Shown here one piece after another: positions 17,873 through 27,614 of a DNA stretch of 64,000 nt (position 1 is its first letter; each line of letters opens with the position of its first letter). The DNA is from Gammaproteobacteria bacterium (lineage in GTDB: Bacteria > Pseudomonadota > Gammaproteobacteria > Arenicellales > Poriferihabitantaceae), in the NCBI GenBank assembly GCA_024644945.1, contig JAHEGU010000003.1:1-64000 (forward strand), read 5' to 3'. The notes beneath the pieces are model-generated. The model ran no database searches, was not told where the DNA came from, and was given only the letters and a program-made list of their open reading frames with translations. A program made the position numbers and the translations under genes.

Positions 17873-19138
17873 TCTCTTTGTTTTGTGCCTGATTAGATGA
17901 CTGGTCTGACCTCGGGCGGTCACGACTGATTTTTCTTGCCATACGGAAAAATACAGGCGAAGTCCGGAGTAAGCTAACGAATCTCGACCGCTGTTCTACA
18001 GGCACCGAAGCTCGCGACTTGATCCTGATCATAACGACGAGTGCCAGAGACCCATGCACCGCGCAGGTATACACAAAGAAAGCGGGTGGTCCGAAATGCT
18101 GTATGACCAGCGACGCCGTGTACGGCCCAACCACTGCCCCGAGAGAAAAGAAAAACGTCAGTCCCGCGGAGATCAGTACATACTGACCTGATCCAGCGCG
18201 ATCATTAGCGTGCGCAGCAGCGAGAGAATATAACGGCATGGCAAACGCACCGAACAAGAATGCGCCAATAAACACCGAAGTCTCCGCGCCTGAATGCTGA
18301 CGTGATAGAAACAGTGCTGCGAGCATTGCGCCGGCAGTCGCGATCAATACGGTTTTACGTCTATCCAGTTTGTCTGACATATGACCGAGTGGGTACTGCA
18401 ATACGGCACCACCGATAATCCCCATGGTCATGAAAATGACTACTGATGAAGTTGAGAGCCCGATTTCCACACCATAAATCGGGCCAACCAGTCGAAATGC
18501 CGAATTGGTCAGGCCAATGGCAAGTGTGGTCAGACAGGCCAGAGGGGAAATCAACCAGACGGTCCGTAATTCGAGCTTCAGGTTTTCCGGGACCTTTGGT
18601 TTGGTCCGGTTTGATATTGCCACAGGTACCAGCGATAAGCAGTACATCAGGCTGACGATCGAAAATATCTCGAATCCGGCTGCGCCTGCTGCGGGAATCA
18701 GAAACTGGGTACAAGTTACCGATATCAGATCAACGACTCGGTAGATTCCGAGCACACGTCCTCGGTCAGCGTTCTTCGAGGTTTCATTGATCCAACTTTC
18801 CACCACCATGGGCAATCCGGCGAAGCAAAATCCGCTCAGCGCCCTAATTCCAATCTATACCCAGGCATTAGGCACCAATGCCATGACCAGAGGGACGGTT
18901 GCTCCCACTGCCGCCAGAGCGGCAAATGCCTGGACATGACCAATGGACCGAATGACTCTTGCGGCATTGAAGCTGGCGACGAAGAATCCGAAGAAGTAGC
19001 AGGCGCCCGTCAGACCGATCAGATCAGTATTGAAGCCTTCAGGTTGCCGCGCAGCGCAACCAGGGTGCGGAGCATACCGTTACCGCCGAGTAGAATTGCT
19101 GCGGCAAGCCGAAGAGGTAAGATTGATCGGATTATTGT
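17856..19138 (-). pseudogene. MFS transporter, disrupted by a stop codon and a frameshift
   Basis: The open ORF 17856-18815 encodes eight or nine helices with YPLGHMSDKLDRRKTVLI (the MFS loop motif). The missing N-terminal part is still readable upstream. In-frame ALVPNAWV is followed by TAG at 18855-18857, where the family would have Trp, then IGIRALSGFCFAGLPMVVESW. Further upstream, TDLIGLTGACYFFGFFVASFNAA is in frame, but MLRTLVALRGN lies one frame away across a lesion near 19035-19043. No clean start codon remains. With the lesions repaired it is a YcaD-like MFS protein. It may once have imported the substrate of the sulfatase/DUF3604 cluster. Confidence 0.75.
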
Positions 19139-19169
19139 CTAGCCCAAGCGGAGCTGGTGCAAATTTGAA

Positions 19170-20678
19170 TCAGGGCTGGAAACAGTCGGCATACTGTTGC
19201 CGCAATATATTCTTCTGAACCTTTCCCATGCTGTTGCGCGGCAGCTGGTCAAGGTGGAAAAACTTTTTCGGTTGTTTGAATTTTGCGATCTCGTTTTTCA
19301 TCATGGCTCTGATTTGATCATCCGAGGGCAGTGAATTTCCGGTTAATATCGCGACCACGCCTTCGCCAAAATCCGGATGAGGCACACCGATCACCGCGGA
19401 CTCTCTCACGCCATCTATTGCATCGAGCAGCAATTCAATTTCCTTTGGGTAAATGTTGTATCCGCCAGAAATGATCAGGTCCTTATCTCGACCTACGATG
19501 GTGAGATAGTGGTCTTCACTTAACTTGCCGAGATCACCGGTGATAAAAAAACCGTCATCGGTAAATTCTTCGGCGGTTTTCTCCGGCATTTTCCAGTAAC
19601 CTTTAAATACATTCGGGCCTCTTACCTGCACGGTGCCTATTTTGTTCGCCGCAAGAGGTTGTGAGTTATCCGCTGACATGATCCTGACTTCGATGCCTGG
19701 CAGTGGTGGGCCTACAGTTCCGGCGCGGCGGTCCCCTTTATAAGGATTTGATGTATTCATACTAGTTTCAGTCATGCCGTATCGTTCGAGAATTCGGTGG
19801 CCAGTACGTTGCTCGAATTCGACGTGAGTCTCGGCTAGCAACGGAGCGCTTCCGGAGACAAACAGTCGCATGTGTTTTACCAGTTCACCGGTAAATCTTT
19901 GATCGTCAAGCAGGCGAGTATAGAACGTGGGGACACCCATCATGCTGGTCGCCGCGGAAAGCTGTTCGATCATAGAGTCGATATGAAAAGCGGGCAGGAA
20001 TATCATGCTACCGCCTGCGACCATGGAAGTGTTGGTCGCGACAAACAGCCCATGGGTATGAAACACCGGTAGAGCATGAAGCAGTATATCGTGATCGGTA
20101 AACTGCCAGGCCTTGGCCAATACCTCTGCATTGGTCCAAAGGTTGTGATGTGTCAGCATTGCACCTTTGGATCTGCCGGTAGTGCCAGATGTGTAGAGAA
20201 TGGCTGCCAGATCATCTTTGTCACGCGCTACCGTCTCGAACTCGATGGGGCAAGCGTCTGCTGCAGAGGAGAGGCTGCCAGTGCCTGCCTGATTCAGGGT
20301 GAAAAGTTCTACATTGGTGGAATGGGTAATCGACTCAAGAGATTCTACGGCGGCCGGATCACAAATCAGCAGGCGTGGCTCTGCGTTTCCCAGGAAGTAC
20401 TCTATTTCCCTAGAAGTATAGGCATTGTTCAACGGCAGAAATACGCCCCCAGCCTTGATTGTGGCAAGGTAAAGCGCTAACCCGTGCCAGGATTTGTTAA
20501 CCTGCGCGGCGACTCGGTCACCGGGTTCGACTCCGCTTGCGATCAGCTGGTTTGCGATTTGATTGGCACGTTCACAAAACTCCCGATAGCTGAGTGTGGT
20601 GTTGTCTTCTAGTATGAGAAACGTTGTGTCGGATTGCTCGCGTGGTGCGACCAGCCGCTGGTAAAGATAGTTCGGCAT
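19170..20678 (-). CDS. matB: Malonyl-CoA synthetase (malonate-CoA ligase)
   Basis: A 502-residue ANL-superfamily ligase. It has AILYTSGTTGRSKGAMLTHHNL (P-loop, near residue 165), PVFHTHGLFVATN, RYGMTETSMNTSNP, ITGDLG and the C-terminal GRDKDLIISGGYNIYPKEIE hinge, with the catalytic lysine in NSMGKVQKN. The MTETSMNTSNPY segment and PVFHTHGL are characteristic of MatB, which activates malonate with ATP and CoA. It follows malonyl-CoA decarboxylase by 7 bases on the same strand, so malonate to malonyl-CoA to acetyl-CoA is the likely two-step route. No malonate transporter is adjacent unless the broken MFS gene served as one. Confidence 0.88.
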   Translation of the reverse strand: MPNYLYQRLVAPREQSDTTFLILEDNTTLSYREFCERANQIANQLIASGVEPGDRVAAQVNKSWHGLALYLATIKAGGVFLPLNNAYTSREIEYFLGNAEPRLLICDPAAVESLESITHSTNVELFTLNQAGTGSLSSAADACPIEFETVARDKDDLAAILYTSGTTGRSKGAMLTHHNLWTNAEVLAKAWQFTDHDILLHALPVFHTHGLFVATNTSMVAGGSMIFLPAFHIDSMIEQLSAATSMMGVPTFYTRLLDDQRFTGELVKHMRLFVSGSAPLLAETHVEFEQRTGHRILERYGMTETSMNTSNPYKGDRRAGTVGPPLPGIEVRIMSADNSQPLAANKIGTVQVRGPNVFKGYWKMPEKTAEEFTDDGFFITGDLGKLSEDHYLTIVGRDKDLIISGGYNIYPKEIELLLDAIDGVRESAVIGVPHPDFGEGVVAILTGNSLPSDDQIRAMMKNEIAKFKQPKKFFHLDQLPRNSMGKVQKNILRQQYADCFQP

Positions 20679-20685
20679 TCAGAAA

Positions 20686-21990
20686 TCAGTTTGGCAACAA
20701 TTTCTTTATCTGGTTGCTGCAAACAACCTTATGGTTCTTCATATAGTTTTCGTGATTTTCTTCGACCTTTGCCAGATTGTAGATGTAGTTCACCATCAGT
20801 CCGAGTGATTGCGTCATGCCTTTATCCGACAGGTCTGCGGCAACATTAAAGCGCTCCAGACGAGCGCCGTTTTTTAAATGAAACCTTGCGACCGGATCAA
20901 TAGGCGTTCCATAGGACGACTTCTCTTGCAGAAAGTAACGTGCTGCCAACTTTGAAATGCTGGCAGAGAGTCGCTCGCGCTCGAGTTCTTCGGGCCTAAG
21001 CTCAGCTTGCTCTATCAGTTCTGCCACCGCAGGTTCTTCGGCAGCCTTCTGAATCAACCATTTCTTGAATCCAGGGACTGGCGAAATAGTGACAAATTTT
21101 TTCAGATGCGGAAACCTCTGCTGCAGGCTGGTAGCCACCTGTTTGATCAGAAAGTTACCGAAAGAAACGCCGGCGAGACCACTGTGACAGTTAGATATTG
21201 AATAGAATACCGCACAGCTCGCTTGATCCGGCGATAGCAGGTCTCGGTCTCGATGCAATATTTGATCTATCTTCGATGGAATTTCGTCGGTCAGTGCGAC
21301 CTCGACGAACACCAGTGGCTCATCATCCATTGCTGGATGGAAGAATGCATAACAGTAACGATCCTGAGGCTCCAGTCGCCGCTGCAGTTCATTCCAGTTT
21401 CGGATTTCGTGCACTGCTTCGTAAGCAGTAATTTTCTCGAGAATGTGGGCGGGTGTGGTCCAGTCGATCGGCTGCATCAGGAGAAAACCGCGATTAAACC
21501 AGGAACTAAACAAGTGTCGAAAATCCACGTCCATTTTTGCAAGCTCTGGTTGCTTCCTCGACAGCTGCAGCAGGTGCTCGCGCATTTTAACCAGACTTTG
21601 TGTGCCACCTGGCGCCATATTTAGACGCCGAAACAATTCCTGGCGTCTGGGCTCAGCTTCCCTGGTAAGTTGTTTCAGGGTTTTGGTGTCAGGCTTCTCA
21701 GCGTATTGAGCTACCGCCGAGCCCAATAAATCCACATCTAGATCGTATTCAGCGTTCAGCATCTTGAAGAAGTCTGATCGACCCTCCAGATCTAATTTTT
21801 CGTAAGCCTCGAGAATCCGTTCTGCAATCAACAGACTGGAATATTCCCCGTCTAACTTCATCATCACATCGCAAAGTGCCTCAATGGATTGACTTTCATC
21901 TCCAAACAGGTATTTGCGGATTGACGATGGGGTCCAACTCCCAAATCGCAGGGAAGGTACAAGTTCCTGGAATATGCTCATCTTACTCAC
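20686..21990 (-). CDS. matA: Malonyl-CoA decarboxylase
   Basis: A 434-residue cytosolic enzyme of the MCD family. It has an N-terminal four-helix domain followed by a GNAT-like catalytic domain. Visible landmarks are FLLMQPIDWTTPAHILEKI (near residue 177), SISNCHSGLAGVSFGNFLIK with the catalytic serine region (near 268), FVTISPVPGFKKWL (near 301) and HLKNGARLERFNVAADLSDK, then GMTQSLGLMVNYIYNL at the C-terminus. It converts malonyl-CoA to acetyl-CoA and CO2. It is the promoter-proximal gene of the pair with matB, and divergent from polB across about 108 bases. Confidence 0.93.
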   Translation of the reverse strand: MSKMSIFQELVPSLRFGSWTPSSIRKYLFGDESQSIEALCDVMMKLDGEYSSLLIAERILEAYEKLDLEGRSDFFKMLNAEYDLDVDLLGSAVAQYAEKPDTKTLKQLTREAEPRRQELFRRLNMAPGGTQSLVKMREHLLQLSRKQPELAKMDVDFRHLFSSWFNRGFLLMQPIDWTTPAHILEKITAYEAVHEIRNWNELQRRLEPQDRYCYAFFHPAMDDEPLVFVEVALTDEIPSKIDQILHRDRDLLSPDQASCAVFYSISNCHSGLAGVSFGNFLIKQVATSLQQRFPHLKKFVTISPVPGFKKWLIQKAAEEPAVAELIEQAELRPEELERERLSASISKLAARYFLQEKSSYGTPIDPVARFHLKNGARLERFNVAADLSDKGMTQSLGLMVNYIYNLAKVEENHENYMKNHKVVCSNQIKKLLPN

Positions 21991-22098
21991 CCCAATCAGG
22001 CTTTACAGCAATCTAGCGGATTATCGCTTTGCTGGCGTTTAACTAATTATGTCCGGAATAGATTTGATGCAATGAAATAATGCCGGTATGTTTCCCCC

Positions 22099-24522
22099 AT
22101 GACCAGCAATCACCTCATCTCCGATCTCCCACCCACGTATTCTACAGTGCAACAGGGATTTTTGCTGTCCCGATCCAGTCACGACCGTAATAATTTAACT
22201 CAGATCGAGTATTGGGCAGCCACGGATGAAGGCCCTGCGAGGATTCTGATAAACGGCGAGCGGCCAGTTTTCTTTATTGCTGCTGAATCAGCAGCTGCCG
22301 CATCCCGAGTGCTTGAACCAATGCGATCCCAGGTTGAAGTGCGACCGCTGGCGCTCAACCTGTTTAATGGACAAGCAACGGCTGGGATTTATTCGCACAC
22401 AATCAGCGATCATTTTACTGCACAGGACTTACTGCAACATAGTGGTATCGAACTGTTTGAATCTGACTTCAGACTGCACGATCGTTATTTAATGGAAAGA
22501 TTTATTTATGGGAGCGCGGCGTTCGTTGGCGAGCGAATTCAGTGCAAGGGTTTTATCGAGTATCGAAATTGTAGATTAAAAGCAACTGACTATCTTCCGT
22601 CGCTGAACCTTCTATCACTGGACATTGAATGTGACATGGATGGGATATTGTATTCGGTAGGGTTGGCAGGAGCCGGAGTCGGGTCAGTAGCTGCTGTAAA
22701 TGAAGTGCTTATGATTGGTAACCCGGAAAACGGCGGACAAACCCGGATTCACTGGTTTGAAAACGAGCCTTCTCTTTTAGCAGGATTGCGTGACCGTATT
22801 GCTCAAATTGATCCGGATCTTCTGGTCGGGTGGAACCTTGTTAATTTCGATATGCGAATTTTGCTCAAGCGCGCGGAACGATACAAGATTCCGTTCAGTA
22901 TTGGGCGTAATAATCGAATCGCGTCGTGGCGTGATACCAGGGGTGATCCCACAAAAGGCTATGTCACGATTCCCGGGCGACTGGCGATCGATGGCATTGA
23001 CGCGCTCAAATCAGCGACATGGAGCTTTCCGAGTTTTTCATTGGAGCATGTGTCAAGGGCATTGCTCGCACGCGGTAAAAAAGTGGATCAGGACGTGGAT
23101 GACAGGCTTGCTGAGATCCAGCATAACTTTCTGCACAACAAGACGGCGCTGGCAGCGTATAACCTTGAGGACTGTCGACTGGTTCTGGATATCTTCAAAC
23201 ATACCGGCATTATCGACTATCTGATATTACGCAGCCAGGTAACCGGTTTGGAACTCGACCGGGCAGGGGGTTCGGTTGCGGCTTTCACCAATCTTTATCT
23301 GCCGCGCCTGCACCGTGGTGGCTACATTGCACCTAATCTGCCGGCTGATGGTGGTTTAGCCAGCCCGGGTGGTTATGTTATGAATTCAAAACCGGGCCTG
23401 TATCGCAATGTGTTGGTTCTCGATTTCAAGAGCTTGTATCCGTCAATAATTCGAACATTCAAAATCGATCCTATGGGTCTTGTAGAGGGTCTTAAAAACT
23501 CCGATGAAAGTATCCCAGGATTCCGTGGGGGCTGTTTCCACAGAACGCGTCACTATCTGCCGCAAATCATTACTGATCTGTGGCGTCAACGCGACCACGC
23601 CAAACGTGATCATGATTTGCCTCGCTCTCAGGCGCTCAAAATACTGATGAATTCGTTCTATGGTGTGCTGGGCTCGAGCGGATGTCGATTTTATGACTAC
23701 AGGCTGGCAAGTTCGATTACTATGCGTGGTCACGAAATTATGCAGACCACTGGCAAATGGATCGAACAGAAAGGCTATGAAGTCATTTACGGGGACACCG
23801 ATTCGACATTTGTGCGGCTTGATGAGGCACTTGATCAAGCGGCTTGCATAAAGACAGGTCAGGATCTGGCTGACACAATTAATCACAAATGGCGAGGGGT
23901 TCTTTCGAGAGAGTTTGATCTTGAATGCTTTCTGGAAATTGAGTTTGAAACCCATTTCAGCCGCTTTCTCATGCCAACCATTCGAGGGTCAGAAGCGGGC
24001 AGTAAGAAAAGGTATGCGGGTCTGGTGGTGGGTGATCCGGGCGAGCCTGATCAAGTTGTGTTTAAGGGCCTCGAAAACGTTCGAACCGATTGGACTGATC
24101 TAGCTAAGGAATTTCAACTGGAATTGTTTGAAATGGTGTTCCACGATCGAGATCCGAGTGAACTGATCAAACGAACCGTAGAGGAAACCATCGCAGGTAA
24201 GCGCGATGACAAACTGATTTATAGAAAACAGCTTCGACGCAAGCTATCGGCATATGTAAAAAACGTCCCACCTCACGTGCGGGCGGCACGTATTGCCGAT
24301 CAGATAAATCAGAAAAAGGGAAAGACGTTGCGATATCAGAACAAGGGCTGGATCAGCTATGTCATGACTATTGGTGGTCCCGAACCATTGGAACACAGGG
24401 CCAATCCCGTTGACTATGATCACTATATAGACCGGCAGCTGAAACCGGTCGCCGACGCGGTTCTTCCTTTCATTGGCCTGGATTTCGACTCGTTGGTCAG
24501 TGCCCAGGCGGAGTTGTTCTGA
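22099..24522 (+). CDS. polB: DNA polymerase II (family B)
   Basis: An 807-residue family B DNA polymerase with all catalytic motifs. Exonuclease motifs are SLDIECD (Exo I, near residue 174), VGWNLVNFDM (Exo II) and YNLEDCRLV (Exo III). Polymerase motifs are LDFKSLYPSII (A, near 443), KILMNSFYGVLGSSG (B) and IYGDTDSTFV (C, near 560). The length matches PolII of Escherichia coli (about 783). It functions in translesion synthesis and replication restart and is often SOS-controlled; I do not see a clear LexA box in the 108-base upstream gap. Confidence 0.95.
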   Translation: MTSNHLISDLPPTYSTVQQGFLLSRSSHDRNNLTQIEYWAATDEGPARILINGERPVFFIAAESAAAASRVLEPMRSQVEVRPLALNLFNGQATAGIYSHTISDHFTAQDLLQHSGIELFESDFRLHDRYLMERFIYGSAAFVGERIQCKGFIEYRNCRLKATDYLPSLNLLSLDIECDMDGILYSVGLAGAGVGSVAAVNEVLMIGNPENGGQTRIHWFENEPSLLAGLRDRIAQIDPDLLVGWNLVNFDMRILLKRAERYKIPFSIGRNNRIASWRDTRGDPTKGYVTIPGRLAIDGIDALKSATWSFPSFSLEHVSRALLARGKKVDQDVDDRLAEIQHNFLHNKTALAAYNLEDCRLVLDIFKHTGIIDYLILRSQVTGLELDRAGGSVAAFTNLYLPRLHRGGYIAPNLPADGGLASPGGYVMNSKPGLYRNVLVLDFKSLYPSIIRTFKIDPMGLVEGLKNSDESIPGFRGGCFHRTRHYLPQIITDLWRQRDHAKRDHDLPRSQALKILMNSFYGVLGSSGCRFYDYRLASSITMRGHEIMQTTGKWIEQKGYEVIYGDTDSTFVRLDEALDQAACIKTGQDLADTINHKWRGVLSREFDLECFLEIEFETHFSRFLMPTIRGSEAGSKKRYAGLVVGDPGEPDQVVFKGLENVRTDWTDLAKEFQLELFEMVFHDRDPSELIKRTVEETIAGKRDDKLIYRKQLRRKLSAYVKNVPPHVRAARIADQINQKKGKTLRYQNKGWISYVMTIGGPEPLEHRANPVDYDHYIDRQLKPVADAVLPFIGLDFDSLVSAQAELF

Positions 24523-24581
24523 AAATTTGGTTGGCTGGCGGCGCGTTTTAATCCACTGAACTGTGATTAAACACAACTAGT

Positions 24582-25439
24582 TCAGTCAGCGTAGGAGGGA
24601 TCTTTTTGGTTCAACAGCAATTTGAATTGTTCGAAATGTGCGGTGCCTGCGCCACGAAATTCATCCCACCCCGCGGCGGTCTTTTCAGCCAAATCATCGG
24701 GCATGATGTTCAGTGGCTGCCCCGTCTGATAGGCGAGAATCATTGTTCGACAAGCGCGCTCTAGCATGTATAGGTCCTCGAACGCTTCAGCAACGGTTTG
24801 TCCCACTGCAGTGACGCCATGATTCCCCATCATCATGACATTATGTTTGCCAAGGGCTTGCGCGATACGTTCGCCTTCTTGTTCACTGTCGGCCAGACCA
24901 CCAAATCCTAAATCAACAGTCATGCGGTTATAAAACCTGGCGGTGTTCTGGTCAATGGGTTTGATAGAGGGGTCCTTCAATGTTGCAAGCGCAGTGGCAT
25001 AGGTCGGATGACAATGCAGCAGTACTCTGGCATTCGGAATTTTGGCGTGAATGTTGGAGTGAATACTCCAGGCTGACGGGTCCGGAGCGTCATCCCTCTG
25101 CATCGTTTCGCCGTCATTGCTATCGAGCAGCTGCAGGTCGCTGGCTTTGATCAGTGAAAAGTGCTTCCATCGAGGATTCATCAAAAACTTGGTACCGTCT
25201 TCCGATACCGCTGCGCTGAAATGATTGGCGACGGATTCATGAAAATCTAACTCGGCTGCCATGCGGAAACATGCTGCCAGATCAACCCTCAGCTGCCAGT
25301 GTTCAAGATTGGTGCCAGGGGTTTCTAATTGATGGGTGGTTGCGCTCACAGTTGCCTCCGCCGGAATATCCGGATCATTGCTGCTAAAGGCGGCTGAGTA
25401 TAGTCCTGTTTTGATGACAATTGGAGTGTTCGACAGCAT
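24582..25439 (-). CDS. Class II aldolase/adducin-family protein
   Basis: A 285-residue protein with the class II aldolase fold. VDLAACFRMAAELDFHESVANHFSA near residue 53 is the substrate-phosphate loop region. The zinc ligands are in LLHCHPTYATAL (HxH, near 142) and GNHGVTAVG (near 205). Family members are fuculose-phosphate and rhamnulose-phosphate aldolases, but many environmental homologues act on other carbonyls. The N-terminal 45 residues before the fold are unusual and may reflect an early start choice. It is divergent from a PhyH dioxygenase 60-70 bases away, which suggests a shared, unidentified substrate pathway. Confidence 0.8.
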   Translation of the reverse strand: MLSNTPIVIKTGLYSAAFSSNDPDIPAEATVSATTHQLETPGTNLEHWQLRVDLAACFRMAAELDFHESVANHFSAAVSEDGTKFLMNPRWKHFSLIKASDLQLLDSNDGETMQRDDAPDPSAWSIHSNIHAKIPNARVLLHCHPTYATALATLKDPSIKPIDQNTARFYNRMTVDLGFGGLADSEQEGERIAQALGKHNVMMMGNHGVTAVGQTVAEAFEDLYMLERACRTMILAYQTGQPLNIMPDDLAEKTAAGWDEFRGAGTAHFEQFKLLLNQKDPSYAD

Positions 25440-25508
25440 GCTTTCAGTCGGGTCGACTCGGATATTGAAACTTGTTTTGTTGCAGAATAAGCTTGCTTAT
25501 TGGCTATA

Positions 25509-26402
25509 ATGAAAGCTATGGATGAACACCCGCAAAACGTGTCGGAACTTACGCTGGAGCAGACTGAGTTCTTTCAGAAAAATGGCTATTTAGTTGTAGA
25601 AGGGGCCTTGGAGTCCGGGTTACTCGTCAGGCTACAGCGACAATTCGGTAAGTGGGTTGAAGAGAGTCGGGGTCAGATTGAACCCTATGGCGAAACCTTC
25701 AATGGAAAACCTCGTTTTGACCTGGAACCGGGGCACTCTTCTGCCAAACCGGGCTTACGTCGGGTGAATGCGCCAGTGGAAATCTCCAAGGACTATTACG
25801 AAGCGATGTCCGAAAGTCGTGTTCCCAGCATGGTGGCCGACTTGATCGGCCCGGACGTCAAATTTCATCATAGTAAAATTAATTCCAAGCTGCCGGGAGG
25901 CCAAACTGAAGTTAAATGGCACCAGGATTTTCCTTTTACTCCGCATAGTAATGACGATCTGGTCACTGCATTAATCATGATCGATGATGTCACCGAGGAA
26001 AACGGTCCGTTGCAGGTGGTGCCTGGCTCGCATCTTGGAGACATTTATGGGCTTTGGCATGATGGGGTGTTTACCGGAGCGGTGGGACAAAGCGTTGCGT
26101 CTGATTGTGAGCAAGATGCCGTAAACTGTATTGGCCCGGCAGGGTCTGTCTGCTTGATGCATACGCGACTGCTGCATGGCTCCACGGCAAATCAGTCGAA
26201 GCACCCGCGCACCCTATTTATCTGCGTGTATTCCGCGGATGATGCGATACCCTGTTCCGCAAATCCCATGCCGAATCGCTATGAAGGCCAAATTGTCAGC
26301 GGTGAGCGCTGCGGAAGAATTCGCTGCACACCGTTTGAAATGATGACCCCCCAATTGCCCCTGACAGCTTCATTTTTCGACCAGCAGGCGGAGCAGCAGT
26401 AA
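25509..26402 (+). CDS. Phytanoyl-CoA dioxygenase (PhyH)-family Fe(II)/2-oxoglutarate oxygenase
   Basis: About 297 residues; ATG 25509 and 25518 are both plausible, and the track opens at TTG 25500. The double-stranded beta-helix iron site is VKWHQDFPF (HxD, near residue 138) with the distal histidine in RLLHGSTAN (near 221). An arginine after it (KHPRTLF) would bind 2-oxoglutarate. It is closely similar along its length to the PhyH protein at 50589-51503 (shared RFDxEPGHS, VKWHQDFPF, GPAGSVCLMHTR and SLWHDGVF-like segments). It probably hydroxylates a small metabolite, not phytanoyl-CoA; which one is unknown. Confidence 0.85.
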   Translation: MKAMDEHPQNVSELTLEQTEFFQKNGYLVVEGALESGLLVRLQRQFGKWVEESRGQIEPYGETFNGKPRFDLEPGHSSAKPGLRRVNAPVEISKDYYEAMSESRVPSMVADLIGPDVKFHHSKINSKLPGGQTEVKWHQDFPFTPHSNDDLVTALIMIDDVTEENGPLQVVPGSHLGDIYGLWHDGVFTGAVGQSVASDCEQDAVNCIGPAGSVCLMHTRLLHGSTANQSKHPRTLFICVYSADDAIPCSANPMPNRYEGQIVSGERCGRIRCTPFEMMTPQLPLTASFFDQQAEQQ

Positions 26403-26410
26403 AATTCGCT

Positions 26411-27040
26411 CTATAATCTCTCCGCTGAAGCAAGTTTTATGGCTAAGGCTGTAAAGACGGTACCAGCAACGCGGTTGAGTATAAGTTGTGCTCTAGGGGA
26501 GCTGGCGAATTTCTCTCCAAGCGTACCCGCCAGCAGGGCGATACTTCCAAATACCAAGATGGTCGACGCGATAAACAGCAGCCCCAGCAACAGCATTTGA
26601 GGTGGTAACTGCCCCCTGCCGGGATCGGCGAATTGCGGCAAAAAGGCCAGAAAAAATATCGACACCTTGGGATTGGTGATGTTCATGATGAAACCAAGGC
26701 GATAAAGCTTTCCATATTCGGGGCGTTGAGTTCCGCGGAGCGCGACTTCCTGTGACGACGCGCGAAACGCCTGCCAGGCCAGATACAAAAGGTATATCGC
26801 ACCGATTACCTTAAGTGCGATAAAAGCGAGCTGCGACGCCTGGAACAAAGCCGCTACGCCGAAAGCAACTGCGGTAGTGTGGATGATGATCCCGCTGCAA
26901 AGTCCGAGCGTTACAACGAATCCTGCGAGCCGACCCTTAAGTGCAGATTGTGTCAGTACGAAAATATTGTCTGGCCCTGGAGCCATTCCAAGGACCACCG
27001 AAATGCCGAAAAAGCCAAGTGCAATATCGATAGGAATCAT
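26411..27040 (-). CDS. LysE/RhtB-family exporter
   Basis: A 209-residue six-helix protein with the LysE/RhtB opening GMAPGPDNIFVLTQSALKGR (near residues 18-37) and NITNPKVSIFFLAFLPQFADP (near 120). This family exports amino acids and related solutes across the inner membrane. It is convergent with the PhyH gene and divergent from the phaE region, whose translation signals begin about 25 bases from its start codon. Confidence 0.88.
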   Translation of the reverse strand: MIPIDIALGFFGISVVLGMAPGPDNIFVLTQSALKGRLAGFVVTLGLCSGIIIHTTAVAFGVAALFQASQLAFIALKVIGAIYLLYLAWQAFRASSQEVALRGTQRPEYGKLYRLGFIMNITNPKVSIFFLAFLPQFADPGRGQLPPQMLLLGLLFIASTILVFGSIALLAGTLGEKFASSPRAQLILNRVAGTVFTALAIKLASAERL

Positions 27041-27066
27041 TGGATTAATACAGGGGGGAATTGGCG

Positions 27067-27614
27067 ATGATTATGCCAGAGCATCCTGCGATAATCTGGG
27101 AAACGGCTTAGATAACGAGTATACCCTGCGACAAGATAATCATCCCACTGACGTCGGCCCATTTCAGAAGTATCTGTTCTCCGGTGCATGTTACGTGCAA
27201 ATTGGCCAATGCTATGCTTTGGTCAAACAAGCCGTCGAGCAGGGTAAAAATTTTTCAGACAATGAGCAGTTGCGGTCGAGACTCGCTGCAGTTTGGCAAA
27301 GCTATGTTGTTCAGCAGTCGGGCGCAATGTCTTCGGCTTATGCGGGGTTCGATGTGCCTGACTCCGGTGGCCAACAATGGCATTGGGTCCACAAGCTGCA
27401 TCAGGAGGTTCAACAAGCGGGTATAGAGGCCATGGAGCAGTTACTGCCTGTGCTCGAGCAGATGGATTCAGAACATCTGGATCTTCAGCAGTTTTTTGTG
27501 AGCTGGGCTGGAGCATGTGATCAGGCATATAACCGGTTGATTCGCTCCGACGCTTTTGCCAGGGCGATGGGCGAGGTCGTAAACACTATGCTTGTTGCCG
27601 CTAAGTATGAATGA
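27067..27614 (+). CDS. phaE: Class III PHA synthase subunit PhaE (short; 5' end uncertain, possible frameshift)
   Basis: The C-terminal part (HQEVQQAGIEAMEQLLPVLE..., FFVSWAGACDQAYNRLIRSD) matches the conserved end of PhaE, the accessory subunit of class III polyhydroxyalkanoate synthases. It overlaps the phaC start by 8 bases. A strong ribosome binding site (AGGGGGGA) precedes ATG 27067, but that frame (MIMPEHPAIIWETA) stops at 27107-27109, while the PhaE frame is one base off. One missing base near 27095-27105 would fuse them. In-frame ATG 27003 instead lies inside the divergent lysE. At about 180 residues it is half the usual PhaE length. Confidence 0.65.
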
